The notes: generated by a model from the letters alone, not told the origin. A DNA stretch of 64,000 bases from Jacaranda mimosifolia (GCA_018894105.1 CM032133.1:9872501-9936500), one strand, 5' to 3'; counted from the first letter of the stretch, positions 25,201-38,357 are shown. Translations and numbers: made by a program.

Positions 25201-28200
25201 ACTAACTAGACATAAATAACGTTTTTCTTCATGGTTTTATCCAAGAGGTCTGCATGCTTCCTCCTGATGTATACAACAAAGCTAAGCCTAGTCAAGTTTG
25301 TAAGTTGCTAAGGTCCCTTTATGGTTTGAAGCAGGCATCAAGGCAATGGAATGTTTAACTTACAACTCAATTACAGCTGTATGGATTCCAGCAATCTTCT
25401 TAAGATTTCTGCTTGTTCACCAAGAAGTCTGGCAGCTCATTCTTGGCTTATATGTAGATGATGTTTCGACTGCTGGAAACAACGAAGATTATATTGTACA
25501 TACTAAGCAGTTTTTGCACTCCAAGTTCACCATCGAAGACATAGATAACACCAAGTATTTCCTTCAGGTTCAGATTGCAAGATTAGCCAGTAGGTACTGT
25601 ACTTAACCAAGAAAGTACATTCTTGACATATTAGAAAACACTGGGTGGGGGCAAAGCCTCACTACCCCTTTTCCTAAGAACCTGAAGCTAACAGCAACAA
25701 GAACCCCTTGTATAGATCCTGCTCAATATAGAAGAATGGTTGGTAAGTTGCTATATCTTAACCTCATTAAACATGATATCACCTATAGTGTTCAGCAGCT
25801 AAGTCAATTCGTTAATGCTCCAACTACTGAGCACTGGAGAGCTGCCATACATGTAATGCGATATCTAAAGGGATGCCCCTCCAAATGACTATTCTTTGCA
25901 GCCAACAACACTGTTCTCTTATATCCTGGAAAACCAAGAAACAAACAACAGTCACTTCCTTATCCGCAGAAGCTGAGTACAGAAGCATCCACTGTTTGTG
26001 AGCCCCAATGGTCTCTCATCTCCTTAAGGATTTTCACACCTCCATCCCTTTCCCTATTCCATACTACGCGACAACAAAGCTGCTATTCACATCACTGAGG
26101 ATCCAGTTTTCACGAACGAACCAAACACCTTGATATAGATTGCCACCTTGTCGGGGATCAGTTCAAAAATGGCTTCATCTTGCCTCAGTATGTGCCCTCT
26201 ACCCTCCAGCTTGCAAACGTCTTTACAAAGGCTTTATCTGCTCCTTTCTTCCAGAAGATCCAGTCCAACTTAGGCTTGTGCAACGTTCACCAAGCTCCAA
26301 CTTGAGGGGGAATGTACAAGTATAACTCATCCATTCGTGTTTTAATATGTGTACAGTTAGTTAGCCATTTTTCATTGAATTATTCACCCTAACTAATTGT
26401 TAGTTAGCTATTAGTTAGGTTCCAGTTTAAACCCAATTTCCCGCCTCCTTCTGTATATAATTGAACTTTCTACATTAATGAAGCAGTTGGCTTTTCCTCT
26501 CAAAATTATTTTCTCTCATCTGAAATCTTCATGGCAACCTCACTGATTGAACAATCATGGACTTCAAATCCTTTTAGTGCATGTTTTAAGCATTTTCCAA
26601 TCATTATGATGAATTTAAAATCTACCTACTATTTGTAATCCTTAGCTCCAAAACCTTTCTTCAAATGAATCAAATCAATCTTATCCATTCTATCCATCTA
26701 CATGCAACTTAAGACAGGGCTTAGAATTTTTTTGTAGAATTGCATTTTATTAGAAATCCTTTGCCTGGTTATTATTGAACAATAAGTTACTATTTTATTC
26801 AATTTTTTGAAATTTTTAGATTCTATATATCTTGTCAAAAATAAAAAGAAAATGGTTCAACTTTTTCTAAAAGGTTCAAGCAAACAAAAAAATCTATAGT
26901 ATTGAAATAATATTTATCAATTTGCAATTCAAAAGTAATTCCACTGAAGGAGCTCAATTCATAAATTTTTACTGTGAGATGGTCAATGATAATTTATTCA
27001 AAAGATACTTAACGAATTTGATTCTTTTGAAAGAGGTGGAATTAGTTTTCAGAATGAATAATAGCTTCATGGGTTCTTCTATTAAAGTTTATGTTATGAG
27101 GGTTTCAGTAATGTTTTCAAAAATACTATATGAGATTAATATTTCTTTTTAAAATAAAAGGTTCTCTGTTTAATAGTAAAATAATTCAAAAAGGTCATAG
27201 TGTTTTTTCATCCAGTAACTATCTTATTTTTGGATTGAGATATTATATCTTATAATATAGAGTTGTTATAATAAAAATTTCAACGTGAAAAGAAATGGAA
27301 TTTTCTATTTCTAAAGAATTATAAAGGAGATGGAAAATAAATTACTAATTTATCAACAGAATGTCTAGATAGATTTTCATTTTAGAGCAAATAATTTATG
27401 GAATTGTATTTTATTAGTTTTTTGTCCTCAAGCATACATTATAAAAAATCATACAGAAAAGCCTTCTATAATCGCATACAAACTGCATGTTATTATCTCT
27501 TTCAATAGTTAGCCTTCTTCCTTAAAGAAAATAATCAATAAAAAAATTAATTTCTGCTCAATTTGACCTTGATTAGAATCATATATTTTAAGAACTATTT
27601 ATAAGATAGATCATGGTGTAACCTATTCTATCATCAAAAATCAATAAACGATGGTGCCTTGTCATAAAACTTTTCAATGTGGAGTTCAATATGATCTTTC
27701 GTAAATTTTGATTTCTTAATGATCACTAAAGTCAAATACAATGAGAGAATGATAAAGAGGAACAGTTATAAAATTAAACTTGTCATTAAGATATAATTTT
27801 GTTAATCCTTAATGGTGAATGGAAGAGAGCCCCCATCAAACTTTTAATAAAGCAAATTCACATGTTCTAGTTCATTCTAATTTTCTCTATGCTAACATAA
27901 GATTTAGGAACTACACTACTACACTTCAAGTTAAAGAGATCACTAAACAAAGGGCATCTTTTGGAACAAATAAAGGAGCTCTATTTCATTTTATTTTTGG
28001 AACAAAAAAAGGAGCACTATTTCATTTTATTTAACCTTTTAATAATCATGTTTAATGTCGAAATACTTTTTATTAGTTATAGTGTTAGTGTACGACTTTA
28101 AGTACTTCAAATGTGATTGGATAACAATTTATTGGTCATTAGTTTTATTAGATGTATTGTTGGTGTAGGATTATTAAGTTTCTTAAGCTTTATTGGTCAT

Positions 28201-31200
28201 CATTATGGTTCTTATTTTACTATTTTTGATAAGGATACAAAAGCTTTTGGAATGGAAACAAACACTTGCAAGATTTAGGCTCTGTTCTCATACGTTTTTC
28301 AAAAATATTTTCCAACTCCCGAGAAAATTTCAAAATGAAGACACATTCCCCAAATTTTTTCCCAACACACCCCAATTTTATCCCCAAAAAACCCCTCCAA
28401 ATTCACCCAAAAAATCATACACTCTAAAAACCACACCTACGCCCTCATTTTTTCACTCTACCTATCACATCACTCATTCATTTATCATTTTCTCACTTCA
28501 CACATCCACACACACACACATGAAAATATTAAAATTTTACTAGTTAAAAAATTCTAAAATTTATGTTTACAAATTTAATTAAACCAAATATCAAAAAAAA
28601 TGAATTAAATTTAATTAAATATTATTTATGTTATTACTAAATAATTCATTTATTGAATAACATTTTAAATTAATTAAATTTATTTATTAATTAAATAATG
28701 TATTAGCTATATTTAACATTTAATGTATTAATGGAATATTACATTTATTCATTTAATAAATAACTTAAGATGTTTTAATTTGATATAATAAATAAATTAA
28801 TCTTCTTCATTAAATATTAATCTTCACATTAATTTAAAATTGTAATAAAAAATTTGATTATAGTGTGATATTTATTTAATAATCTATTAAGTTTAATAAA
28901 TTAATATTGATATGCTTAAAGTAATTGTTCAGAGAATAAATCAAATTTAAGTAAAATTATTTGATTATTACTAAGTAATTTATTTACTAAATAATGTATT
29001 AATTAAATAATAAGTTTCCAAAGACCTTGAGTCTTTGAAAGAAAGCACTGCTGAAGAGGGATCCACCTTCAATGCTAGTTTTGAGTCATCTAGTGTCAGT
29101 CCTACTATGATTTCTACGACTTCTATTACATCTCATTCCTTCTTCTAAGCCATAGCCAGGTTAGAGTAATTAAATAACTTATTAAATTAATTAAATTTAT
29201 TTATTTAAATAACTTGTTATTTATATATTAATTATGTTTCATATTTTACGTAGAATTAAATATTATGTTTATTTATTTAATAAATAATTTAAGATGATGT
29301 AATTTCATATAATATAATATTATTTATTTTTTTAATTTGATGAATAATTATTAAGTTTTGTATATAAATTATTAAAAAGTTATTTTATTTAAATAAATAA
29401 CTAAGTTTTATTTATACATAAATCATAAGTAATAAATAGTTAAATAATTATATTTTAATTAATAAACAGTAATTAATTTATAATTAATATATAGTAATTA
29501 AACTTTTTTATAAGTCAATATTAACAATTATGATATAAGCTGATTTTTTTTATAATTAAGATATAATCATGATTTCATGAATAATTAATATTTATTAATA
29601 TATATATATTTTATTCCAAATAATACATTATTTACTATTGTTAAATTTATAAAAATATAAGTTTCAAAATAAATAACCAATTAAATTAATTACACTCATA
29701 TTTCAATCATTACAAATGTATATATACACAAGCACATCATCCAACTATAAATTTACATACATATATACATAAAAAAATAACTTTCACTCTACAAACTCAA
29801 CAAAAAAACAATTGATTTGATATCTACAGTAAAATTTGTCTCTCTCCAAAATATAAAGAAACAAAAAACTCATTCTCAAATCATTTTCCATATTTTCCCA
29901 AAACAAAATAAAACACTCGGCACATTCTCCAAATTTTCTCCCAAAAATCCATTCCCACTTTCATACATAGATAGTATGCTAACATTGCATGCCATAAGTG
30001 CAACCAAGCACATGTGAAAATATAAAAAATTCTCTTCTGTATTAGTTATAAAAAGTCAGAATGTTAACTGTGCATACATATATATATATATAATATACAT
30101 ATGTGTGTGTGTGTGTGTGTGTGTATTCCACTTTTAACATTAGAGTTCAGCCAGGAAATAACAATAAAAATTATATGTAAAAACTTAAGCTATATGAACT
30201 CTTTATTAATGATGAATCTAATGGGATAGCATAGGAACAACATGAAAACTAAGAAAATAAGCACAGATCTACATCTTAAGAATTAAAGAAACGTTGATTA
30301 CCTTAACAGAACGCCAGTGGGAGTTTGGCCAACGAACAGGATCTAAATCGCCAATGCCAGTAATCGTACCCATGTATCTGAAAATTTAACGATCCACACA
30401 TAAAAGACCCAGAGTTTAGAAAATAAAATGTCATGCAAACACTATTTTGACCAAATCCTGATATTAATCAAATGTCATGCTCTGGGAATCATATCCCCTC
30501 ATTACTATCTTTGCCCCTCCCAAAACACTTATTAATGAATTGGGCGAAGCAGAAGTCCCAGCCTAACTCAGAGCCGACAAACCATATCTTGGGGATTACC
30601 CAGACCTGGTAACGTGAGTTAACAACAATTCCTTATTATATAATACAATCATATTTACTATTAGACCATTATATACTTTAGAATGCCATACACAAAATAG
30701 TAGAATATCACACCACTACATATTAATTTTGTATCATAACACAGTTGTCTCATAATGCTTTTAGTGAGAAACTGTGCAGTAGCAAATTATAACTTATGTT
30801 GTCACTTAAGCGCGATCAACTATTAATCTGACACCATGAAGCCATCAACAATGGGCATCGATGTGGTTTCATCTAAATGTCCTCAAATACTAATCTGACA
30901 CCAAATAACCATCAAAGAATGTCGATCTATGGAAAATCAAAGATTCATTTAGAAGAAAGCTGCCTTATATCTGCACGTCCAGACAATGTACATATTACTT
31001 TACTATCTACTTAATAGTTTAAAGGTAATAACAGAAGCAAAAAATAATATATATATATATATATATATATTCTTATAACCACTTTCAAGTGTGAATATAC
31101 CTGCGGACACTGGATTCCTCAGTTTCAAATAGCATTCGAAAACGCATTCCAACTGAAACACGCGTGTGATATACAGCTTTGGCATATTTTGAAAGAGGTA

Positions 31201-34200
31201 TGACAAACTCAGATGGGCTAGCCCTGATGTGTCACAAGGTTTTGTCAACAGATGCAAATACGTTTGTGTGTGTGTGTGTCATACAATAATCATAATGTAT
31301 TACCACCTGGGGTTATAAAATACAGTGAAGCAGCTATTAGTAGCAGCAGCATGAGCAGCAGCAGCAAGCAGTCCAATGTGCATACTATCACTTGAAAGAA
31401 CAGATGATGGCATCACAGTTTGTGGTCGAGTGGCACGACGAATTCCCAAAAGGAGCTGATTTTTCTCATTCCTAAAACCAAATCAATGGCACGTATTTCA
31501 TGATTTATAATATGGCCATAGTTTAAGTGCAAAAACTGAAAATTGGTTGGAAGATCAATATTGTGACTTTTACCAGATAAAAAGAACAGAATCTCCAGCA
31601 ACTAGTCGTTTGGCACTGACAAAGACGCTCCAGCCAGTGGTAAGCAAATGACGCTTTGGCTGACCTGAGCGAAGAAGCGCCAAAATTAATAATCGAACTG
31701 ACAACATAGATAGACATGAAATGTGAGAGGGACTTTATCTTCTTCAATTAACATTAACTACAGAGTAGGTACAACATATAAAGCATGAATACTAAAGAAT
31801 AAGTCATTACGCGCATCAACTAAGACTAGTAGAACAGTTCAACAATATCCAACTTGTTCTACTTGATAGAGATCGAGACGCTTGAAAATATCAGCAGCAG
31901 AACATGCCCGCCATAAGTTCGCTTTGTGCTTCCTCCCTTTGTTGCAACCCAAGAGATTTTTTAAAATTGTACTTTTTCCTCCCTCAAAGAGAAGGGAATA
32001 TCTCCGTGGACCAGGTTTTTGTTTCTAGAGAAATTGTAATATCTAAACTCTTCAAACCCCTGCCCGCATTTCTGCTTCTAAACAGGCATAAACGTCGTCT
32101 CATAAATTGTAATTTTTACTCTTAATATATGAAGTCATCCCTGCTATTACTAAGAACTCGTTAAGAAATGGCAATTTCTCAACTTCCATACTCATCTCTT
32201 AAAACATTTCCCTGTTCTACCTGCATCAAGCTTTTAATTGGCACAGAGCAGAGAATGTTACAAGAAAAGAAACATGCTAAGATGACCGGGACAATCTGAA
32301 GTCTTCAGAATTAGAAACTTATATTAAGACACAGTTCCTAATTATTGTGTTTCAAAGGACACCATACTAACTATAGAAGGAGCTGAAAGTCGGTATCAAA
32401 AATCTTACAAATTCCTTGTTTGAAATTTGTTTATATGACAATATGTCTAGCCACAAATTTGTTAATTTAACAGCATCATTTGTCATTCTCGTGCTTATAA
32501 ATGCTGGTGAGATATATTTATTCATTGCAAATACAATGCTCAAGAATATCTTTCGACATTGCTATCATGTTAACAGGTCCAGAAGTCTGCACATACTTTA
32601 GTGCTTTCATTTTTTCTTTTTTTCATTGTACTTGACAGGTTAGCAAGTGCATGCATGGAAGCTTTGTCATGCAGTTCTGTAGTGCCAGTTTATTTTTATG
32701 TCACGTAGTTTTCCTTTCTGCAATATATAAGCTTAAAGTTTCAGGTCACACTGGAATCTCTTACTCATACACGCATGCACTATCTAGATATCAGGGAAAC
32801 TTGAATGGGAATGCTTACATCCATGTCACTATTCTGTGGTCCTCAAAAATGTCTGTCCAACTAGAAGCATGAATTCATAGACGATGTGGACCAAAAGACT
32901 GAAATATTGATAATCTAGAGCCGATGAGATCAGATAAACACATTTCTAAGTTCAGATGAGTAGTATAACACCATACGTTTGGATTCATTTTCATTTTTAT
33001 ATTGGGGAAATATTTCCTAGAAAGATTCCCTCCATATCTAGAAATGACAATATGTTTGGATTAGTTGAAAAGTTCAACAAATTGAGTTGACAAGTTGACT
33101 TGAGAATTCATTTCGACAAATATATGTTTTGACCCTTGTTTTCAAATTTAAAATGAGCGTTTTTTGAATATGGAACCATGTTTGCTAAAAATTGGCTATG
33201 GCTGCAGATAGTGTCGTTTTGAAAAAAGGGTTGTTCTATGTTTCCAGAAATAAAGCACAACAATCAGCTAAGACACAATTTAGGTGGGTCTGGTGAGTTC
33301 GAGGGGGAGGTATAACAATAATTTCTTCAACCCAAACCCGACCCAACCTAGAGAATAATCTGAAAGTGCTCAATCCTAACTCAACTTGACTTTCATTAGG
33401 TCAGGTTTTGGTGGACCCACCCAACCCAACTTACCAATCTGATTTAAAATAATTATTTTTGAATATTTCTTTTCATTCTTAGGAAAAAATTTCTTTAATT
33501 TTATATCTTAATTTTATTAAAATAAGAGTAAAAAGTCATCATAACTCCACAATAGCAATGCTTTTTGCAAAAAAATTTAGTTGAACCACACAATATATTG
33601 ATTTATGGATTTTTTCGTTCTATTTATTTTGTATCTATCTATATTATAAAATATTGAAAACTCAAAATATCTTATTTTAAAAATTAAATATTTTTTAAGT
33701 TCACTCACTCACTCTCCAATTTTTGTATCTTTTATGTCAATCAAATTGTCTTTTTTAACTTCTTAAAATAACAATTTTTTTTAATTTTATATCAATTCAA
33801 TTAAGTCATAAACTAATAAAAATGTATTATCAAATAAATAAACAAAAGATCACATAATTTATTTTAGAACTTGCTTGAGTCATTTGAATTTTGTACAACA
33901 TCTCAACTGAGGAAATTATGGTCTATTGATACATGACAAATTTTGCATTGCAAATGGTCAAAGAGAAGCACTTTGGACAATTCAATAGTCAACATAGTGA
34001 TTTGACAACCCTTTGTAGAACAATTTTCATGTCCACTTGGATGCCCCAGAATAACCATTAGAAGCAGTCTAAAATTGTAATTATCTATCATATACGTTTG
34101 TGAAAATAAATAAGACCAGAAAATGGAAAAAAAGTAATTTTGTTATAATTTTGTTATTGCTAAGGTTCAAAATTTCAAACTTTATTATGATATTATATAT

Positions 34201-37200
34201 TTTTAACCCTTAAAAATTTTGAACTTTATTTGTTTAATTCAGGTTGGGTCGAGTCGAACTCGTGTCGGTTTATTGTGTCGTGTCAGAAATTGCCACCTCT
34301 AACAATCAAACCTAAAGAAAAACAAGCACATTTCCTACCTGAAAATGCAAAATTTTTTTTTGTGAATGAAGACAAATATTTTGGTTTTGAATATAGGCCA
34401 TACCCACAAATGACTGTGTCGAGAACATGCCAGAAGAGGACAATTCAAGCTTCTCGAGAAGGAAAAAGATATAATACTTAGAGTCTTAGTTTTGCTGTCT
34501 GAAACTACCAGAATAACTTTATTCTTCTTGTTTGACAATCAGTGGATTCTAAATTATATTTTCTCTTCTATTTCCATTTAGCAAAAAGAAGAATATATCA
34601 AATGAAAGGGGAGAACAAGGGGTCCTTACATTAGAAAAGTAACAAAAGCATGAATTTTGAAAAGAATTCCTTCCCAGCCATGCAGGATCCAGGCATGACC
34701 ATGAGAAGACCACCTGTTCAGATGACTATGCTGTAATGAAGATGGGAAGACCACTTTACGCCACTAACATGTAGACGAAAGTTCATGAAAACTCCAGGAC
34801 TTTTTCTCTATGGATAACCCAGGGGATAACACAACAAATCTAAAAAATCTTTGATCCTAGAGCAAAATCTATAAATCTATACTTAAGAGTAGCTGATGAT
34901 ATTCTTGACGTGGAAGAGCTTTGGAGAACAGTACTTAATGGAAGAAATGTAAAAGAAGAGTTAGTTTTACATTACAGGCAAGATAACGTAAATTGCAACT
35001 AGAAACTTATAGTGACAGAACTGACAATCTCAACACCACCAAACTACCACAAAATAACAGATGATATACATGTAACATAAAGGAAAACGAGTAAAATTAT
35101 CATGATACAAGTGGTGACATCCTGGTGGAAATGGTTGCCAACAAGGAAAGAGAAAATAGATTTCACTATAGATGCTCAAGACTTCAGAAATTTGGAGCAT
35201 ATACAGGAGGTAAAAGTTAGTTTATTGACTCTGAATTCGCAGTATTGCCAAATGTATGAAAGAAGAGAAAGGTGAAGATAGGAGGACCTGGGAAAAGGGT
35301 TGACAGAAGGCAGATTCCAACAAAAACATGATAGCAAAAACAGAAAGTAATGGAGAAGTTGTATAGGAGACAAAAAGATTGTAGTTCTAATGGAATAGCA
35401 ACCCAACCATCTTTTTGTTAAATTTAAGGAAAAGAAACTGTGAGAACCCACCCGGTGGATGTATAAATATGTGTAATGGTTTATATGGTCTTGGTTACTC
35501 CTACCTGGAAAGATAGGCTTAAGCATTTTGGTCCACTTCAAGATTGCCAAACAATATAGATAGGCCAGGAGTCAAACTAGAGTCCTTATAGATACACGAA
35601 CAAAGTAGCCTCGTAGGGACAACCCCACAGAGCACATCACAAGAATTTTTCTGGCCAAACTAAATTGAAGGAGCACCAAAAGAGACAAAGATGCTGGAGA
35701 TAGGAACAAACTACACCAAAAAAAAAAAAAAACCAAAGAAGGAGTTTCCCTCAAATTGCGAACAACTGCCAAGCAAAAGGGCAATCCTGAGGAGAGATGT
35801 CAATACACTACATAAAGATCATGGAATAAGAATTTGTAAGTCAATGCTTGCATCATTCACATTTCTCTTTTAAAGGATCTAAATCATGTAAATGCCTTCT
35901 ATATTCTGGAAGGGTGTGATTTGTGAAGGATATTAAAAGGGGGATCTCAGAATGGACTAGATAACAGTCAACAATTTGCATGAGCAATTAAAAAATTGTC
36001 AATTGCAAATCCTGGACCTCAGAATAAGAAAAAGAAGAAGAAACCAAGTCACTTAAGCATTGTCTGCAGATCCTCTGCCTGTATCTCACTTTAAGTTGCA
36101 GAAAGTTTGAAAATATAAAGAAATATAAGCTCCAGCAAAAATCAAAAAGCAGACGCTTGGGCATTATGCAATTGCAAATGACAGCATAAACAAAGGAGTG
36201 TTAGTCCAATTTTTCACCTTTCTTCTCTCCTCACATGCCTCGTTTTGATCAATTCCAAAACACTAATAGGGAGGACAAGTTTTTCCAGTCACTTTAATAT
36301 AAATGATAATGCTGCTGTGCTTCATTTTTGTCTGTGAAGAAGGCGTTGACAAATCAAATGCTTTTTATCTTTCATACACACAAACACAGCCCATCATCAT
36401 TGAGCACCTGAAATTTCGCTGCACCACCTTACTATGCCAACTTTAAATGCACACACATGTCTTAGTGTGTATACCTCTCTGAATAACAGAGAACGACAAC
36501 CTTTTACCATTTGATTTTTCATTTCACTTTTCCAGAAGAAATATTCACCATATTAGCTAGGAAAGGATATTGCAAATTCATGTCCATTGCCTGGCAACTA
36601 GAATTTGCATTTACAATGCTGAAAAATTAATAGCAATTGCATAGCCAAAAAAGTTAACTAACCGTCTAAGGGCTGATTTCAAGTATTAAGATTGTTTCAC
36701 AAATCAAGACTGGAGGTTGAGAAACTTAAGAAACTTACCTCTAAAGATATGCCTAAACTTCCATTCAACATCATGGAGATCCCTGGCAATAAGTTCTTGT
36801 GCAGGTGGTGTCTGTGAGAAATCCTGAGGCACCCATAGAAAATTCAGAACAGCTTCAACACTAACTTTGTATCGGAATGGTCAGACAATGAGTGTTATTA
36901 CCAAAGGTGGGAAAACTTTCTCTGCAGCACGACGAGGAACAGAGAAGCCTCCATGTGTACTAGTATCACTTGCTGTCAGAGTCTTGCAAAAGTAATTAGT
37001 TGGTTGCCTGCTAGGAATTCCCAGCTCCATAGGAAGATATGCATCTTTTTGTTCTTGCTGCATGCAAACAATGGATATTTAGTTAACTCTTCAATTCTGA
37101 GTCAATGACTAGAGGAAAATCATACAACAAAGTATCAGGCATATTCCAGTACAGTTTGAAAAGTACCGGAGTCAAGGGCTGCAATGTCATCTGAGCATAC

Positions 37201-37997
37201 ACTTCATCGGTTTCAACATCTGCCTGAGATTCAACAAATAAATAAATTCTTTTTAAGGTATTATTCAACTAAGATGAGTTATTTTACAAAATAGGAACAA
37301 ACAAAATCTATAGAAGAAAACCCACATGCATGGTAACATTATGGAGTTGGCAGATCAATTGGGGTGGCAAGCTCGGGTAATTGGGTATATGGGCATCAAC
37401 TTCCTTATTCGTTGTGGCAGCAACCTGCCAAATATTTCAGTTAAGGTTTATTAGAGACCTGAAATGTTAAAATAACGTTCCAAACAAGCGAAGATTACAA
37501 TAGAATAATTGAAAGAAACCTGCTCACTATGACCCTGAGGGAAGTAAACCACACGGCTACCAACTGTCGGCAGTGATACCAAAGGGCCAGCACAAGCATG
37601 CCACAGCTCAGAATTCAAGCACTTCTTCTCCCCTTCCATAACCCACAACCAATAAACAAATCCATCAATCAAAATCCCGTCCAGCTAAAATATCTTAGTG
37701 AAATTCTATTTCATTTTCGCGATAGGCACTAACACTAGAGTTCCTTTCCAAGAAAATGGAAAATTGCGTACTTAAAACAACAAAGTTTCAGTGAAAAGGA
37801 CATGCTGAGAGAGAGAGAGAGACATCAGAAGAATTTGACTTAGAAAAAATAATTTTAAAAAATAAAATAAAATTAAAAAAACAAGAAAAAGGAAGGTTGA
37901 AGCCACAAAAAGGAAGAGAAAAGAATGTAGCGACAGAGAAGGCACAATCGATACCTTCATGAGCCTGCTGACCCATCCCTGATGTTGAAAGCTTCAT
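16254..37997 (-). CDS. ARF8: Auxin response factor, ARF8 type, 14 coding exons
   Basis: Nuclear transcription factor that binds auxin response elements (TGTCTC type) and, in the Q-rich class, activates auxin genes. Coding exons, gene order: 37955-37997, 37520-37632, 37326-37424, 37167-37223, 36902-37057, 36739-36823, 31574-31664, 31307-31471, 31101-31223, 30302-30377, 18673-18820, 16997-17988, 16718-16908, 16254-16428. All introns are GT-AG, all phases agree and the sum is 2,514 nt (837 residues plus stop). Start [15 protein letters not shown] is ARF8-like. B3 is about 126-228 ([17 protein letters not shown]), the ARF ancillary region about 250-335 and the Q-rich middle about 390-700. The PB1 domain, about 712-805, carries the OPCA motif [14 protein letters not shown]. 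The GTG codon at 38007-38009 in the same frame is not used as start. The ending [13 protein letters not shown] favours ARF8 over ARF6. Total span is 21.7 kb, long because of two large introns. Confidence 0.95.
16769..16789 (-). promoter_or_regulatory. miR167 target site in exon 13
   Basis: The minus strand reads aagatcaggctggcagcttg plus t, within the codons for RSGWQLV in the PB1 domain. This is the known position and sequence type of the miR167 site in ARF6 and ARF8 mRNAs. The central part gatca.gctggcagctt is complementary to miR167, with the usual mismatches at the ends and one inside. It predicts post-transcriptional cleavage of the transcript. Confidence 0.9.
18821..21707. other. ARF8 intron 10, part 3' of the copia insertion
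   Basis: AT-rich intron sequence with no open frame of interest. A T-run at 20788-20799 and A-runs at about 20082 are present. Short copies of 'aaaatggaatattttgttttg' type recur at 20630 and 20741, suggesting a small local duplication with 'ttgccaatcttttcaa' lines. No gene is seen. Confidence 0.5.
21713..21943 (+). repeat. 5' LTR of copia element 2
   Basis: 231 bp, TG...CA ends. It contains tgtatatagattgaac, a likely TATA region, and shares long identical runs with the 3' LTR such as acagttagttagccattttt and taatgaagcagttgg. Confidence 0.95.
22140..22930 (+). pseudogene. Copia element 2 gag with zinc knuckle
   Basis: Across frames one reads [73 protein letters not shown] and [19 protein letters not shown], the UBN2-type gag. 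A CX2CX4HX4C knuckle ([14 protein letters not shown]) is intact at 22881-22922. Frameshifts occur near 22200 and 22395, and there is a stop near 22620. Confidence 0.85.
23176..26000 (+). pseudogene. Copia element 2 pol remnants
   Basis: Protease: [16 protein letters not shown] at about 23200, with the catalytic D-x-G-A largely kept. Integrase: fragments around [18 protein letters not shown] at 24125-24180. Reverse transcriptase: [20 protein letters not shown] at 25015-25075 and the catalytic YVDD at 25451-25462. RNase [10 protein letters not shown] near 25962-25990. The longest continuous frames are only 70-135 codons, so no functional polyprotein can be made. Confidence 0.88.
26313..26553 (+). 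repeat. 3' LTR of copia element 2
   Basis: 241 bp. It matches the 5' LTR with scattered substitutions and a short length difference around the 'taactaattg.tagttag' lines, so the insertion is not recent. Confidence 0.95.
29014..29146 (+). other. Coding-like island in AT-rich intron DNA
   Basis: About 130 bp of normal base composition stand out from the surrounding ~80% AT sequence. One frame is open and ends in a stop: [15 protein letters not shown], then a serine/threonine-rich run ending SFF. It is not recognised. It could be a captured exon fragment or simply an older insert. Confidence 0.3.
30067..30124. repeat. Compound (TA)n(TG)n microsatellite in ARF8 intron 10
   Basis: A run of TA dinucleotides is followed by a TG run of about 11 units, about 180 bp from exon 10. 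Confidence 0.9.
31665..36738. other. ARF8 intron 6, 5.07 kb
   Basis: Long intron between the codons for KFRHIFRG and QPKRHLL. It holds GC-richer pieces with the character of old transposon ends: 33330-33440 (cccgacccaacc and cccacccaacccaac) and 34238-34310 (ggttgggtcgagtcgaac...gaaattgccacctcta), the latter typical of plant hAT-type MITE termini. A copy of the motif gtttggattcatttt is at 32977. An A-run is at 35718-35731. No gene was found. Confidence 0.5.
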
Positions 37998-38231
37998 AGT
38001 TTTATCCACACTTCACTCAAATACAAAATATACTAATATCTGGTACGATAAAAGCTAAAATTGTACCTAGGAACAGAATTATCCCTTAAGCCCCCAGCTC
38101 AAACAAAACCCTTACTCGCAATCTTTAATATATCAACTCCTAAAAACTCATTCACTTTCAGCTTCCTATTTCAGTCATCGTCATCTCAAATCTTCACTTG
38201 CATTTTACTTCACTAAAGTTACCACTAAATT

Positions 38232-38357
38232 TTACAACAGAACCACCAAAACAAACCCCTTAGGAACATCGAATTTCAGCTTATCATCATTAGTGTTCAA
38301 AACACAAGAAAATTGACCCAACTTGAGCCATTTCTTTGTCTGCAACAAGAACCCCAT
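38232..38357 (-). CDS. Upstream ORF in the ARF8 leader, 41 codons
   Basis: ATG at 38355-38357, stop TAA at 38232-38234. The peptide begins MGFLLQTKKWLKLGQ and ends VLVVLL. It lies 234 bp before the ARF8 start codon, inside the predicted 5' leader. Two shorter ATG-initiated frames overlap it. ARF mRNAs are known to carry uORFs that lower translation of the main frame. Whether this peptide is conserved is unknown. Confidence 0.45.
   Translation of the reverse strand: MGFLLQTKKWLKLGQFSCVLNTNDDKLKFDVPKGFVLVVLL

Larger units (their letters stand above)
21713..26553 (+). mobile_element. Full-length Ty1/copia element inside ARF8 intron 10
   Basis: Both LTRs begin TGTACAAGTATAAC and end TTGAACA. 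The target-site duplication atcat is exact (21708-21712 and 26554-26558). A weak primer-binding site, ttgtatcggagc, follows the 5' LTR, and the polypurine tract cttgaggggga precedes the 3' LTR. The interior keeps gag, zinc knuckle, protease, integrase, reverse transcriptase and RNase H in copia order but is full of stops and frameshifts. It is antisense to the host gene and lies wholly within one intron. It is a different family from the element at 9806. Confidence 0.95.
26559..30301. other. ARF8 intron 10, part 5' of the copia insertion
   Basis: Extremely AT-rich, especially 28545-29800, with many ttaattaaat lines. Two C/A-rich stretches resembling each other (28290-28540 and 29830-30000, e.g. 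ccccaaattttttccca and ctccaaattttctccca) flank the AT-rich core and may be the ends of a non-autonomous element. No gene is seen apart from the short island listed separately. Confidence 0.45.

Noticed and set aside
37998..38009. ARF8 start extended upstream to MDKTMKLS
   Set aside because: The extra first codon is GTG, not ATG. The ATG at 37995-37997 gives the N-terminus typical of ARF8.
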